From the NCBI GenBank assembly GCA_910585545.1, contig CAJUFN010000009.1, forward strand, positions 28,304 to 92,303: a DNA stretch of 64,000 nt. Direction: 5' to 3'. The position numbers and the translations under genes were made by a program. The DNA is from an uncultured Lachnospiraceae bacterium. GTDB lineage: Bacteria > Bacillota > Clostridia > Lachnospirales > Lachnospiraceae. Below the pieces are notes generated by a model that worked only from the letters and a program-made list of their open reading frames with translations, had not been told where the DNA came from and did not search any database. Shown here in pieces: positions 24,335-34,147 of this stretch (its first letter is position 1; each line of letters opens with the position of its first letter).

Positions 24335-25213
24335 ATGAAGGACTATATTGTAAGAGCAACTGCGGCGAATCATCAGATTCGTGCATTCGCGGCATATACG
24401 AGGCAGACAGTGGAGGATGCGCGTGCGGCGCATAATACAAGCCCGGTGGCAACGGCAGCGCTTGGAAGACTCTTGACCGGTGCAGTGATGATGGGAAGTA
24501 TGATGAAGAATGAAAAGGATGTGCTGACGATTCAGATCAAGGGAAGCGGCCCGATTGGCGGCTTAACCGTGACGGCAGACAGTCAGGGCAATGTAAAAGG
24601 GTATGCACATAATCCGGATGTGATGCTTCCGCCAAGTAAGGCTGGAAAACTCGATGTGGGCGGAGCGCTTGGTCTTGGAGTTATGAATGTAATTAAAGAT
24701 ATGGGATTAAAAGAGCCTTATGTGGGGCAGACTGTTTTACAGACGGGAGAGATTGCGGAAGATCTGACCTATTATTTTGCAACTTCCGAGCAGGTGCCGT
24801 CTTCGGTGGGGCTTGGTGTATTGATGCAAAAGGATAATACCGTAAAGCAGGCAGGCGGATTTATCATTCAGGTGATGCCGTTTGCAGAAGATGAGGTACT
24901 TGATCGCTTAGAAGAAAATATCAGTCATTTGGAGCCGGTGACAACGATGCTGGAAAAAGGATATACGCCGGAGCAGATTCTCGAAACCGTATTTGAGGGA
25001 ATGGATGTGGAAATAAACGACGTACTTCCGGCACGGTTTTACTGCAACTGCACGAAAGAACGCGTGGAGAAAGCGATTGTGAGCGTGGGTGAAAAAGAAA
25101 TCAAGGCAATGATTGCGGAGGACAAGGAGATTGAAGTGAATTGTCATTTCTGTAATCAGCATTATACATTTACTGTGGAAGAATTAAAGGATATTTTGAA
25201 AAAAAGCAAATAA
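24335..25213 (+). CDS. hslO: Redox-regulated chaperone Hsp33
   Basis: A 292-residue Hsp33. The N-terminal holdase domain is seen as GRLLTGAVMMGSMMKNEKD and LTVTADSQGNVKGYAHNP. The C-terminal zinc switch has the CxC (CNC, ~237) and CxxC (CHFC, ~271) pairs. Oxidation releases zinc and activates chaperone function. An upstream ATG at 24326 lacks ribosome-binding-site spacing, so 24335 is chosen. It lies between the methyltransferase and nadE. Confidence 0.95.
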   Translation: MKDYIVRATAANHQIRAFAAYTRQTVEDARAAHNTSPVATAALGRLLTGAVMMGSMMKNEKDVLTIQIKGSGPIGGLTVTADSQGNVKGYAHNPDVMLPPSKAGKLDVGGALGLGVMNVIKDMGLKEPYVGQTVLQTGEIAEDLTYYFATSEQVPSSVGLGVLMQKDNTVKQAGGFIIQVMPFAEDEVLDRLEENISHLEPVTTMLEKGYTPEQILETVFEGMDVEINDVLPARFYCNCTKERVEKAIVSVGEKEIKAMIAEDKEIEVNCHFCNQHYTFTVEELKDILKKSK

Positions 25214-25235
25214 AGAGTTGTGGGAGGCAGTTTCT

Positions 25236-27161
25236 ATGAGACATGGATTCGTAAAAGTGGCATCGGCAACGACGGATATCCGCGTGGCAGATGTAGCGTT
25301 CAATACGCAAAAAATCTGTGAAGCGTTGAACGAGGCAGTGGAAAACGGAGCAAAAATCGTGGTATTTCCGGAGCTTTGTATTACAGGCGATACCTGCGGG
25401 GATTTGTTTTATCAGGATACATTGATAAACAGTGCAAGGAAGGCGCTCCATATAGTAGCAGAGGAGACGAGAGGAAAAGATACGCTTGTGTTTGTCGGCG
25501 TTCCGCTGGAAGCAGAAGGTAAGCTTTACAATGTGGCGGCAGTGCTTAATCAGGGAGAAATCATTGGATTTGTGACAAAGACATTTCTTCCAAATTACAG
25601 TGAGTGTTATGAGATGCGGCAGTTTCAGCCAGGGCCAAAGAAGGCAAAATGGCTGATGTTCGAGGGGAAAAAAGTACCGTTTGGTCCGCAGATTTTATTC
25701 CAGTCGGCAGATATGCCAAAGCTTATTGTGTCTGCAGAGATTGGGGCGGATGTGTGGGCAGTGATACCGCCAAGCGTTCTTGCTGCTACTTGCGGGGCAA
25801 ATGTCATTGTAAACTGTTCTGCCAGCAGTGAACAGGTTGGAATATCTGAAAAGAGAAGAAGATTGATTGCCAGTCATTCGCAGCGGTTAATGGCAGGATA
25901 TGTTTATACAAATGCGGGCGAAGGCGAATCCACGACAGACCTTGTGTTCGGCGGACATAATATCATTGCCGAAAACGGCGTGATATTAAAAGAAAATGGA
26001 TATCAAAACGGAATCATTTACAGTGAGATTGATATCGAATGTCTCAATAGCGAGCGGCGAAGAAATACGACGTTCCAAAGAACGGATGCACAAGAGATGG
26101 GAGTGATTTGCGTACCATTTGAATTACAGGTATCCGATACAGTCCTGACAAGAGTGATCGCAAAGAATCCATTTGTTGCAGAAGATAAAACGTTGTTAAA
26201 AGAAAACTGTGAAGAGGCACTTATGATCCAGGCGCTTGGACTTAAGAAACGACTGGAACATGCAAGGATAAAGAGCGCAGTGGTGGGTATTTCCGGAGGG
26301 CTGGATTCTACGTTGGCGCTGCTCGTAACAGCGAAAGCATTTGATATGCTTGGTATGGGGCGCAGCCAGATTATTGCGGTCACGATGCCTTGTTTTGGTA
26401 CGACAGACCGGACGTATCGCAATGCCTGCCGTATGACAGAGAAATTAGGTGCCAGATTAATCGAGGTGCCGATTAAGGAGGCAGTGTTGCAGCATTTTGA
26501 GGATATCGGGCATGATGTGGAAAATCATGATGTTACCTATGAAAATGCGCAGGCAAGAGAACGTACGCAGGTGCTGATGGATATTGCCAATCGTTTTGGC
26601 GGAATCGTGATTGGGACAGGCGATATGTCGGAGTTGGCTCTTGGATGGGCAACCTACAATGGTGACCATATGTCGATGTATGGCGTGAATGCATCTGTTC
26701 CTAAGACGCAGGTAAGATATTTGGTGAGATATTATGCAGATACTTGTCAGGATGAGGAGCTTAAGAAAGTACTCATTGATGTGATCGAGACGCCGGTGAG
26801 TCCGGAGCTTCTGCCGCCAAAGGACGGAGAAATCGCACAGAAGACAGAGGATTTGGTAGGACCGTATGAGTTACATGACTTTTATATGTATTATGTGCTG
26901 CGCTATGGGTTTGAGCCGGACAAGATTTTTCATCTTGCGAAGAGGGCATTTGAAGAGGAATATGATACGGAGACGATTTTAAAATGGCTTGAGACGTTTT
27001 ACAGACGATTCTTTAGCCAGCAGTTTAAGCGCTCCTGTATGCCGGATGGACCAAAGGTTAGTTTAGTTGGTCTTTCGCCTAGAGGGGATCTTAAGATGCC
27101 AAGTGATGCCTGTGCTGCGATGTGGATGAAGGATTTAGAAGAGATAAAGGAAAGCGATTAG
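25236..27161 (+). CDS. nadE: Glutamine-dependent NAD+ synthetase
   Basis: A 641-residue two-domain enzyme. The N-terminal nitrilase-type glutaminase domain shows Glu in VVFPELCITG (~46), Lys in VTKTFLPNY (~115) and Cys in VIVNCSASSE (~194). The C-terminal NAD synthetase domain has the P-loop SGGLDSTLALLV (~354) and GTGDMSELALGWATYNGD. It amidates deamido-NAD with glutamine nitrogen. The ATG at 25236 follows GGGAGG. It is the last gene of the run with the methyltransferase and hslO. Confidence 0.96.
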   Translation: MRHGFVKVASATTDIRVADVAFNTQKICEALNEAVENGAKIVVFPELCITGDTCGDLFYQDTLINSARKALHIVAEETRGKDTLVFVGVPLEAEGKLYNVAAVLNQGEIIGFVTKTFLPNYSECYEMRQFQPGPKKAKWLMFEGKKVPFGPQILFQSADMPKLIVSAEIGADVWAVIPPSVLAATCGANVIVNCSASSEQVGISEKRRRLIASHSQRLMAGYVYTNAGEGESTTDLVFGGHNIIAENGVILKENGYQNGIIYSEIDIECLNSERRRNTTFQRTDAQEMGVICVPFELQVSDTVLTRVIAKNPFVAEDKTLLKENCEEALMIQALGLKKRLEHARIKSAVVGISGGLDSTLALLVTAKAFDMLGMGRSQIIAVTMPCFGTTDRTYRNACRMTEKLGARLIEVPIKEAVLQHFEDIGHDVENHDVTYENAQARERTQVLMDIANRFGGIVIGTGDMSELALGWATYNGDHMSMYGVNASVPKTQVRYLVRYYADTCQDEELKKVLIDVIETPVSPELLPPKDGEIAQKTEDLVGPYELHDFYMYYVLRYGFEPDKIFHLAKRAFEEEYDTETILKWLETFYRRFFSQQFKRSCMPDGPKVSLVGLSPRGDLKMPSDACAAMWMKDLEEIKESD

Positions 27162-27177
27162 AGAGAGTTATATATGA

Positions 27178-27222
27178 AAATGGGCTGTAGGGAAATCGAT
27201 ATTGATTCACCTGCAGCCCATT
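27178..27222. terminator. Hairpin between nadE and the Crp-family gene
   Basis: ATGGGCTGTAGG and CCTGCAGCCCAT form a 12-bp stem with one G-U pair between convergent genes. There is no clear T tract. Confidence 0.5.
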
Positions 27223-27246
27223 AGCATTATATTAAGAATTTTGATT

Positions 27247-27873
27247 TTAGAAGGAAATAAGGTGGTAGGTTCCTTTTCCGGTTTTGGTTACCGTTCCCTC
27301 AGCTTCATGTTGATTGAGGATGCGTTGTAGCTGGCGAGCGCTGCAGTTTAAGTGAAATGCAGCCTGCTGCAGACCTTTTAGCTCTCCTGCGTTGCATTTG
27401 TATTTCATGTAAGTCAAGACGCGCTGTTTTAGGCTTGCAGGAGCTGCGTCGATTGTTGTGATACATTCTATTTTCTGCATCAAAGATTTACATATCAGTT
27501 GTAAAAATTGGCAATTCTTTAGCAAGTCACCTTTGCTCTTGTCAATAGATAGGGCAAGGCAAGTTAAATCGTTAGTCGCTTCGGCATAGACGTTGCTAGT
27601 CTCATGTGAGAAAATTTCCATTTCACCAAGCAAATCATTCTTTTGGCCGCTTGCCAGAGAATATATGGAGCCGTCATCCCTGATAAAATAAATGGATAGA
27701 GAGCCTTGAACTACGATTTGAAATAAATGTTCTTTTTGTAATGGCGTGGTGACAAACTCACCTTTTTCGTATTGTGTCACAAATAAATATTTTTGCAAGC
27801 CACTCATTACAGACTCAAACTTTGTTTGCTTCAAATAGGTTTCAATGAGTGTTTTATCATATATTCTTTTCAT
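27247..27873 (-). CDS. Crp/Fnr-family regulator (YeiL-like)
   Basis: A 208-residue protein. The cyclic-nucleotide-binding-like beta barrel spans about 25-125 (FQIVVQGSLSIYFI, DLLGEMEIF). The C-terminal winged helix is at about 145-205 (FHLNCSARQLQRILNQHEAEG). The effector is unknown; no iron-sulfur Cys cluster like that of Fnr is evident. It is divergent from the MATE transporter gene, which it probably controls. The start has GAGGAAG. Confidence 0.85.
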   Translation of the reverse strand: MKRIYDKTLIETYLKQTKFESVMSGLQKYLFVTQYEKGEFVTTPLQKEHLFQIVVQGSLSIYFIRDDGSIYSLASGQKNDLLGEMEIFSHETSNVYAEATNDLTCLALSIDKSKGDLLKNCQFLQLICKSLMQKIECITTIDAAPASLKQRVLTYMKYKCNAGELKGLQQAAFHLNCSARQLQRILNQHEAEGTVTKTGKGTYHLISF

Positions 27874-27971
27874 ATACTTCCTCTCGAACAGGACATATGT
27901 CTTGGTTTTTTGATTGATTATAGCTTATATTAATAAAGATTTCAAGAAGAAGATTATGGAGGTTAAATTTG

Positions 27972-29306
27972 ATGAAGACGGTATTTGAAGAAAAAAATAT
28001 TTCAAAAGCGATCATGCGTGTGGGATTGCCTGCTATGTTAGGGCAGCTCACGACTCTAATCTATAATATTGCCGATACTTTTTTTGTCTCTTTGACAAAA
28101 GAACCCGCAATGATCGCTGCGGTTACGTTATGTACGCCGATTCTTTTAATTATTATGTCCATTGCATCTATTTTTGGTATGGGCGGAAACAGTGTGATTG
28201 CCAGACTTTTAGGGGAAGATAAAAATAAGGAAGTCAGAAATACATTGAATTTTTGTCTGTATGCAATGACGTCTGCTGGGATTATTATTTTGCTGGTTGG
28301 AGTCTTCTTTATGAAACCGATAGCAAAAATATCGGGTGCCGATGCAGAGAACATGGCTTATACCTATGATTATCTTAAATACATTTTTTTTGGAGCGCCT
28401 TTTATAATTCTTTCTAATGGACTGGTCCATCTTTTTCGCTCGATTGGCTTTATCAAAGAAAGTACTGTCGGACTGGCTCTTGGAAATTCCATCAATATTG
28501 TCTTTGACTTTATTTTTATCGTATTATTGGACTGGGGGACTAGTGGTGCTGCACTAGCCACATCTTTTGGATTCTTCTGTTCTACGATTTATTATTTCGT
28601 TTGCATGATTCGAGCAAAGAAAAAAGGGAATGAATTGGTATCGCTCTCAATTAAACATTTTGCACCGCATAAAAAAATGGTCTGCAGTGTGGTCAGCATC
28701 GGAATACCAGGTGCGCTTATTACCGTTTTACTCAGTGTTTCTAATATCGTTCTCAACAATTTTATTGGGATTTATGGTTCCAATGCAGTTGCATCATATG
28801 GAATTGCCTATAAAGTTGATATGGTTCCAATTATGCTGTCAGTTGGCCTTTCGCAGGGAGTTGCTCCGTTGGTAGGGTATTATTACGGCGCAGGAAAAAA
28901 AGACCGCATGTCACAAGTGATGAAGACATCGACAATTTACGAAGTCTTTTTAGGAGTAATCTTTTTAGTTGTATTTTGGCTATTTGGAAAGAGGTTAGCA
29001 GGTGTATTTCTCCATGATGAATCACTTATACATCAAGCGGGATATTTTATTAGTATTTTAGGTTTGTCGGCACCAATGCTTGGAATTATCAATATGGTAA
29101 CAAGTTATTTTCAGGCATTAGGATCAGCAGTAAAATCTTTGTTCATTACGATTATGAGGAATATAATATTATTTATCCCGGCAGTGGTTCTTTTGAATAG
29201 TTTGTGGAGATTAAATGGTGTCATTGCGGCACAGCCAGTTGTCGAAACTGTTTTGGCGATTATTTGTATTCTGATGTATGCGAAAGATATTAAGTGCTCT
29301 TTATAG
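27972..29306 (+). CDS. MATE-family efflux transporter
   Basis: A 444-residue membrane protein with about 12 transmembrane helices. Typical MATE features are the N-terminal GLPAMLGQLTTLIYNIADTF, the inner repeat GIPGALITVLLSVSNIVLNN and LSQGVAPLVGYYYGAGKKD. It exports organic cations or drugs in exchange for Na+ or H+. The ATG at 27972 follows TGGAGG. It is paired with the divergent Crp-type regulator and ended by a strong hairpin. Confidence 0.92.
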   Translation: MKTVFEEKNISKAIMRVGLPAMLGQLTTLIYNIADTFFVSLTKEPAMIAAVTLCTPILLIIMSIASIFGMGGNSVIARLLGEDKNKEVRNTLNFCLYAMTSAGIIILLVGVFFMKPIAKISGADAENMAYTYDYLKYIFFGAPFIILSNGLVHLFRSIGFIKESTVGLALGNSINIVFDFIFIVLLDWGTSGAALATSFGFFCSTIYYFVCMIRAKKKGNELVSLSIKHFAPHKKMVCSVVSIGIPGALITVLLSVSNIVLNNFIGIYGSNAVASYGIAYKVDMVPIMLSVGLSQGVAPLVGYYYGAGKKDRMSQVMKTSTIYEVFLGVIFLVVFWLFGKRLAGVFLHDESLIHQAGYFISILGLSAPMLGIINMVTSYFQALGSAVKSLFITIMRNIILFIPAVVLLNSLWRLNGVIAAQPVVETVLAIICILMYAKDIKCSL

Positions 29307-29314
29307 GGAAAGAG

Positions 29315-29346
29315 AGAACCACCGGTTTGTAGTCGGTGGTTCTGAT
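29315..29346 (+). terminator. Terminator of the MATE gene
   Basis: AGAACCACCG and CGGTGGTTCT form a perfect 10-bp stem with a 9-base loop. Confidence 0.75.
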
Positions 29347-29450
29347 TGGTTATAGAGTTCAGTAAAATGAAATCTTTATTCTTTATTATTAAAAATAATA
29401 TTTAGTTATTGTTTCCTGATCAGATCTTAGAAAGACTTACAGTACATATT

Positions 29451-30125
29451 TTATAATTTGATGTTTTTAAATAATTCTCCCAAGCTAGTTCCGATTGCTT
29501 CTGATTTTGGAAGCACAACCTTTTCTCTAGGTTCTTCTTCCTCAGTTTTTTCAATCAGAGCCTTGATGCTAAGGCTAATCTTGCCGTCTTTGATTCCGAT
29601 CACTTTCACAGTTACAGTATCGCCAACAGCGAGTACGTCTGCCGGAGTTTTGATACGTTTTTCGGAAATCTGTGATACATGTACTAGTCCGGAGAGTCCT
29701 TCCGGAAGACGGATAAATGCGCCGTAGTTCTGTAAAGTCTCTACGGTTCCTTCTAATACAGAGCCAACTTTTATACTGGCGATTTTTTCAGCGCGTTCTT
29801 TTGCCTGTTTTTCTTTCAGGATCTCACGCGCAGAAAGAACGAGACGGTTGGTTTCCTGATCCACATCAATTACTTTTACTTCGATATCTTTGGAAAGATA
29901 TGTTTCCAGGTCTTCGATATAGGAAAGGGAAAGTCTTGAAGCTGGGATAAATCCACGGATACCTTCCACCATTGCGATAGCACCGCCATTTACGATACCT
30001 TCGATTTTTACCGGAAGGACAGTGCCTTTTTCCATATAACGTGTGACAAGATTCCAAGGGTTGGCATCATCAAAATGTTCTTCGTAATCGGCCATAGTTT
30101 CCTCGTGTAATAATTCTTCGCTCAT
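29451..30125 (-). CDS. S1-domain RNA-binding protein
   Basis: A 224-residue protein with two S1 OB-fold repeats: about residues 35-95 (GTVLPVKIEGIVNGGAIAMV, IRGFIPASRLSLSY) and about 120-190 (GSVLEGTVETLQNYGAFIRL, GLSGLVHVSQISEKRI). It is a short ribosomal-protein-S1-like protein common in Clostridia, with a likely role in mRNA binding or translation. The frame continues upstream, but the ATG at 30125 is chosen because GAGGTAGC lies before it. It is divergent from the pyrophosphatase gene. Confidence 0.88.
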   Translation of the reverse strand: MSEELLHEETMADYEEHFDDANPWNLVTRYMEKGTVLPVKIEGIVNGGAIAMVEGIRGFIPASRLSLSYIEDLETYLSKDIEVKVIDVDQETNRLVLSAREILKEKQAKERAEKIASIKVGSVLEGTVETLQNYGAFIRLPEGLSGLVHVSQISEKRIKTPADVLAVGDTVTVKVIGIKDGKISLSIKALIEKTEEEEPREKVVLPKSEAIGTSLGELFKNIKL

Positions 30126-30261
30126 ATTTGCTACCTCACATTCCTTAATATTAAGAATAGTATAGCATATCTTTTGCAATGTGACAAACTTTAGGTTGAC
30201 GAATTACAAAAAAAATGGCTTACTTATAGTAGAAGGCAATATTGCGAAAGAAGGGAAGATT

Positions 30262-31911
30262 ATGGAAGCAAAAAAAACAGGAAAAGTATATATTGTAGGA
30301 CATAAAAATCCGGATACCGATTCTATCTGTTCGGCGATTGCATATGCGAACTTGAAAACAAAGGTGACTGGAGAAATGTATGTGGCAAAACGTGCAGGTC
30401 AGCTGAACGAAGAGACGAATTATATTCTGGAACGATTTGGGGTAGAAGCGCCGGGGCTTTTATCAAATGTTAATCTTCAGGTGAAGGATATTGATCTTCG
30501 CAAGATGGAGGGGATTGGAAGTCATGCATCCATCAAAGACGCATGGGCGCGTATGAAAGAAGAGAATATGAAAACGCTCCCGGTTCTTGATAGAGAACGG
30601 GTGGAAGGATTGATCACCATTGGCGATATTGCTACTTCTTATATGGATGTCTATGACAGCCGTATTCTTGCCAGTGCAAAAACGCAGTACCGCAATATCG
30701 TAAAGACACTTGACGGTACGCTGGAGACAGGAAATGAGCATGGATATTTTGTCAAGGGAAAGGTCGTGATCGCAGCGTCCAGCCCGGAACTGATGGAAAA
30801 CTTCATTGAAGAGGATGATTTGGTTATTTTAGGAAACCGTTATGAGTCTCAGCTTTGTGCGATCGAAATGAATGCGAGTTGTCTTGTTATCTGCCAGGGA
30901 GCCAAGGTTTCCAGAACAATCCGTAAGATGGCAGAGGAGAGGGAGATTGTGATCATCACTACGCCTCATGATACATTTACGGTGGCAAGGCTTATCAACC
31001 AGAGTATTCCGGTCAAGCATTTTATGAGTAAAGATAATCTGACGATGTTCCGTACCAATGAATTTGTAGATGACATCAAAGAGATTATGACGAAGAAGAA
31101 ATACAGGGATTTTCCTGTGATAGATAAAGAAGATAAATTTGTGGGATTTGTATCCCGAAGAAGATTGTTAAGTGCGAGGAAGAAACAGGTGATATTAGTC
31201 GATCATAATGAACGCTCTCAGTCGGTGGATGGAATTGAGGAAGCGGAGATTTTGGAGATTATCGATCATCACCGTATTGGAAGCGTGGAGACGATGGGGC
31301 CGGTATATTTCAGAAATCAGCCGGTGGGCTGTACGGCGACTATCGTTACACAGATGTATAGGGAAAATGGTGTGGAGATATCTGCATTGATGGCATCGCT
31401 TTTGTGCTCGGCAATCATTTCCGATACTTTGATGTTTCGGTCACCGACGTGTACGTGCATAGATGAGCAGATTGCAAAGGAACTGGCGAACCTTGCAGGA
31501 ATCGATATCGGAGAACTTGCCAGTTCTATGTTCAATGCAGGAAGCAATCTGAAAGGAAAGAAACCGGAGGAGATTTGTTTCCTTGATTTTAAGCAGTTTA
31601 CGGTAAATGATACGACGTTTGGCGTGGGTCAGATCAATTCTATGAATCCGGAAGAACTGGAAGAAATCAAACAAACAGTAGCTCCTATTTTAGGAAAAGC
31701 GATGAGAGAGCGCGGGCTGCATATGATTTATTTTATGCTGACAGATATCGTACAAGAATCTTCGGAGATTCTGTGCGAAGGCCGCGGAGCAAAGGCACAG
31801 ATCAGAGATGCATTTGATTTGCCGGAAGATATTGATGCAATCGTGCTAAAGGGTGTTGTCTCGAGGAAAAAACAGCTTGTGCCGGCGGTGGTAAGTTCAC
31901 TACAGCAGTAA
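30262..31911 (+). CDS. Manganese-dependent inorganic pyrophosphatase with CBS-DRTGG insert
   Basis: A 549-residue family-II pyrophosphatase. The DHH domain begins with VGHKNPDTDSICSAIAYA (~12-29). A CBS motif (~75-130), a DRTGG domain (~140-245) and a second CBS motif (~250-305) are inserted. The DHH domain then resumes with VDHNE and IIDHHRIG (~320-350), and DHHA2 follows. CBS domains in this family bind adenine nucleotides, and DRTGG-containing forms also bind diadenosine polyphosphates, so activity is likely nucleotide-regulated. The ATG at 30262 follows GAAGGGAAG. The next gene is 13 bp downstream. Confidence 0.92.
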   Translation: MEAKKTGKVYIVGHKNPDTDSICSAIAYANLKTKVTGEMYVAKRAGQLNEETNYILERFGVEAPGLLSNVNLQVKDIDLRKMEGIGSHASIKDAWARMKEENMKTLPVLDRERVEGLITIGDIATSYMDVYDSRILASAKTQYRNIVKTLDGTLETGNEHGYFVKGKVVIAASSPELMENFIEEDDLVILGNRYESQLCAIEMNASCLVICQGAKVSRTIRKMAEEREIVIITTPHDTFTVARLINQSIPVKHFMSKDNLTMFRTNEFVDDIKEIMTKKKYRDFPVIDKEDKFVGFVSRRRLLSARKKQVILVDHNERSQSVDGIEEAEILEIIDHHRIGSVETMGPVYFRNQPVGCTATIVTQMYRENGVEISALMASLLCSAIISDTLMFRSPTCTCIDEQIAKELANLAGIDIGELASSMFNAGSNLKGKKPEEICFLDFKQFTVNDTTFGVGQINSMNPEELEEIKQTVAPILGKAMRERGLHMIYFMLTDIVQESSEILCEGRGAKAQIRDAFDLPEDIDAIVLKGVVSRKKQLVPAVVSSLQQ

Positions 31912-31924
31912 GGAGGAGATTATA

Positions 31925-32539
31925 ATGGGAAAACAGACATGGAAACCGGGGAATATGTTGTATCCGATTCCGGCGGTTATGGTGAGTGTGGCAGATAAAC
32001 AAGGAGAAGAGAATATCATTACGGTGGCATGGACAGGGACGGTTTGTTCGGACCCTGCTATGGTGTATATTTCTGTGCGTCCAGAGCGTCATTCTTATCA
32101 GATGATTAAGGAAACGAAAGAATTTGTTATTAATCTGACGACCAAAGACCTTGCGAGGGCGACAGATTATTGCGGCGTTGTGTCCGGAAGAGATGTGGAT
32201 AAATGGCAGGAGATGAAGCTTACAAAGGGCGAAGCTCAGACGCTTTCCTATGCCCCGATCATCGAGGAATGTCCGGTGAATATTGAGTGTAAAGTAACGG
32301 AGATAAAAGAACTTGGAACACATCATATGTTTCTGGCAGAGGTGACGGCGGTGCGCGTCAGCGAAGAGTATATGAATCAGGATGGAAAATTTGAGCTGAA
32401 TCAGACAGGGCTTATGGCGTATTCGCACGGAACGTATTTGGAACTTGGAGCACAGATTGGGACATTTGGATATAGTGTGAGGAAAAAGCGCGGTGCGAAT
32501 GAGAATCGAAACCGTGGGAATTCGAAAAAAGGAAAATAA
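31925..32539 (+). CDS. Flavin reductase family protein (FMN-binding split barrel)
   Basis: A 204-residue FMN-binding split-barrel protein of the flavoredoxin/DIM6 type. It has NMLYPIPAVMVSVAD, NIITVAWTGTVCSDPAMVYI, RHSYQMIKETKEFVINL and ATDYCGVVSGRDVDKW. These act as flavin reductases or electron carriers in anaerobes; the partner is unknown. AAGGAGG precedes the start. It is likely in an operon with the pyrophosphatase gene. Confidence 0.9.
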   Translation: MGKQTWKPGNMLYPIPAVMVSVADKQGEENIITVAWTGTVCSDPAMVYISVRPERHSYQMIKETKEFVINLTTKDLARATDYCGVVSGRDVDKWQEMKLTKGEAQTLSYAPIIEECPVNIECKVTEIKELGTHHMFLAEVTAVRVSEEYMNQDGKFELNQTGLMAYSHGTYLELGAQIGTFGYSVRKKRGANENRNRGNSKKGK

Positions 32540-32591
32540 AAATTTTATCAGGTGCATAAGATAGAAAAAAGACGTAAAAGTGGCATGAATA

Positions 32592-33269
32592 ATGAAAAAG
32601 TGGCTATGGATATTTATTTTATGCATTGGAGTGTCCGGAATTATTTTCGGCATAGGCAAAGGGAACGAGCAGCGGGAAGTGGCAAAAAATGAGGTGAATA
32701 TAGATTATGTGATAAAACCTAAGGTGGCGCTTACATTTGATGATGGACCTCATCCGGAATATACCCCCAAACTTCTTGATGCACTAAAAGAACGTGGTGT
32801 GAAAGCAACGTTCTTTTTGATTGGGAAAAATGCAAAAGTACATCCCGAGATTGTGAAACGGATTGCCGACGAAGGGCATGTGATTGGAAATCACACGATG
32901 AATCATGTGGAGATTACGAAAATGGCGGATGCGGATGCATTTTTGGAATTAGATGAGAACAGGAAGCTGTTGGAGGGGATTACGGGAATGCCAGTAGAGT
33001 ATATGCGTCCGCCTTTTGGCGCATGGCAAAAATCTTTGGAGAATAAAGTGAATGCGCTGCCAGTATTATGGTCGGTAGATCCGCTGGACTGGACGACGGA
33101 AAATACGGAAGAAGTTGTACGAAGGGTAATAGAAGAGGTGGAGGAGGATGAGATTATTCTTCTGCATGATTATTATGAAAGTTCAGTGGAAGCAGCAATT
33201 CGTATCGTAGATATTTTGCAGGCGGAAGGGTATGATTTTGTGCCGATCGATGAATTGATTCTGGGATGA
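32592..33269 (+). CDS. Polysaccharide deacetylase (NodB domain)
   Basis: A 225-residue protein with an N-terminal signal or anchor helix (about residues 2-20) and an extracellular NodB domain. Metal and catalytic motifs: ALTFDDGPHPEYTP (~47, catalytic and metal Asp), GNHTMNH (~98, metal His pair), RPPFGAW (~139) and the C-terminal LLHDYYESS (~192). It resembles peptidoglycan or chitin deacetylases such as PgdA and PdaA. The ribosome binding site is weak. Confidence 0.9.
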   Translation: MKKWLWIFILCIGVSGIIFGIGKGNEQREVAKNEVNIDYVIKPKVALTFDDGPHPEYTPKLLDALKERGVKATFFLIGKNAKVHPEIVKRIADEGHVIGNHTMNHVEITKMADADAFLELDENRKLLEGITGMPVEYMRPPFGAWQKSLENKVNALPVLWSVDPLDWTTENTEEVVRRVIEEVEEDEIILLHDYYESSVEAAIRIVDILQAEGYDFVPIDELILG

Positions 33270-33371
33270 AATGGTTGAGTATTTGTAAGAAAAAGGGTAA
33301 GATAAGAGTATTGGATCAAACATTTGGAAGAGAAAACAGATCAAGATATTTATATAAGGAGAAGTAAGCAG

Positions 33372-34133
33372 ATGGCGGGGGAATTTTCGAGAACAGAGTT
33401 ATTAATCGGAGCAGATGGGATGAAGATGCTTGAAGATGCTTGTGTGATGGTGTTCGGTGTGGGCGGCGTGGGCTCACATTGTATCGAAGCACTGGCAAGA
33501 AGCGGTGTGGGTGAATTGATTTTGATCGATAATGACAAAGTGTCACCAAGTAATATCAACCGTCAGTCTATTGCTTACCACAGTACGATCGGGCAATATA
33601 AAACGCAGATTATGAGGGAGCGGATTGCGGATATTTCGCCGGGAACGGTGGTGCATACCTATGAGACATTTGTTTTGGAAGACAATTTGGATGAGGTTTT
33701 TTTGAAAAACCCGGATTATATTATAGATGCCATTGATACTGTGACGGCTAAAATTGCTATTGTGATGAAGGCGTGGAAAGAGAACATCCCTTTGATTAGC
33801 TGCATGGGAACGGGCAATAAGCTGCATCCGGAGTTATTCGAGATTGCGGATATTTATGAAACATCGGTATGTCCGCTGTGCAAGGTGATGCGAAGAGAGT
33901 TGAAGCGGCGGAATGTTCCGGCGCTTAGGGTATTGTATTCGAAAGAAAAACCGATTTCGGCGGCTGGTAGAGGAAAAGATGTTATTTCGGAGGGAACTTT
34001 GAAAAGTGGTCACGAATGTGTTTTGGATAAGAGGATACCCGGAAGCATGTCATTTGTACCGCCGGTGGCGGGGCTTATCGTGGCGGGGGAAGTGATTCGA
34101 AATGTAACGGGTGTGGACAACCGCGGAAATTAG
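33372..34133 (+). CDS. tcdA: tRNA threonylcarbamoyladenosine dehydratase
   Basis: A 253-residue E1-like ThiF/MoeB-family protein of the TcdA (CsdL/YgdL) type. The ATP-binding motif is VMVFGVGGVGSHCIEALARS (~25-44), followed by LIDNDKVSPSNINRQ and TSVCPLCKVMRRELKRR. It forms cyclic t6A at position 37 of ANN-decoding tRNAs. The ATG at 33372 is chosen because AAGGAG precedes it at good spacing. It is 14 bp upstream of rarA. Confidence 0.93.
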   Translation: MAGEFSRTELLIGADGMKMLEDACVMVFGVGGVGSHCIEALARSGVGELILIDNDKVSPSNINRQSIAYHSTIGQYKTQIMRERIADISPGTVVHTYETFVLEDNLDEVFLKNPDYIIDAIDTVTAKIAIVMKAWKENIPLISCMGTGNKLHPELFEIADIYETSVCPLCKVMRRELKRRNVPALRVLYSKEKPISAAGRGKDVISEGTLKSGHECVLDKRIPGSMSFVPPVAGLIVAGEVIRNVTGVDNRGN

Positions 34134-34147
34134 CAGGAGTGATGGAG

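Noticed and set aside
31802..32659. A 285-codon open frame on the minus strand
   Set aside because: It lies wholly opposite the flavin reductase gene and its neighbours, has low-complexity His/Arg/Phe-rich translation and no ribosome binding site; it is an antisense shadow.
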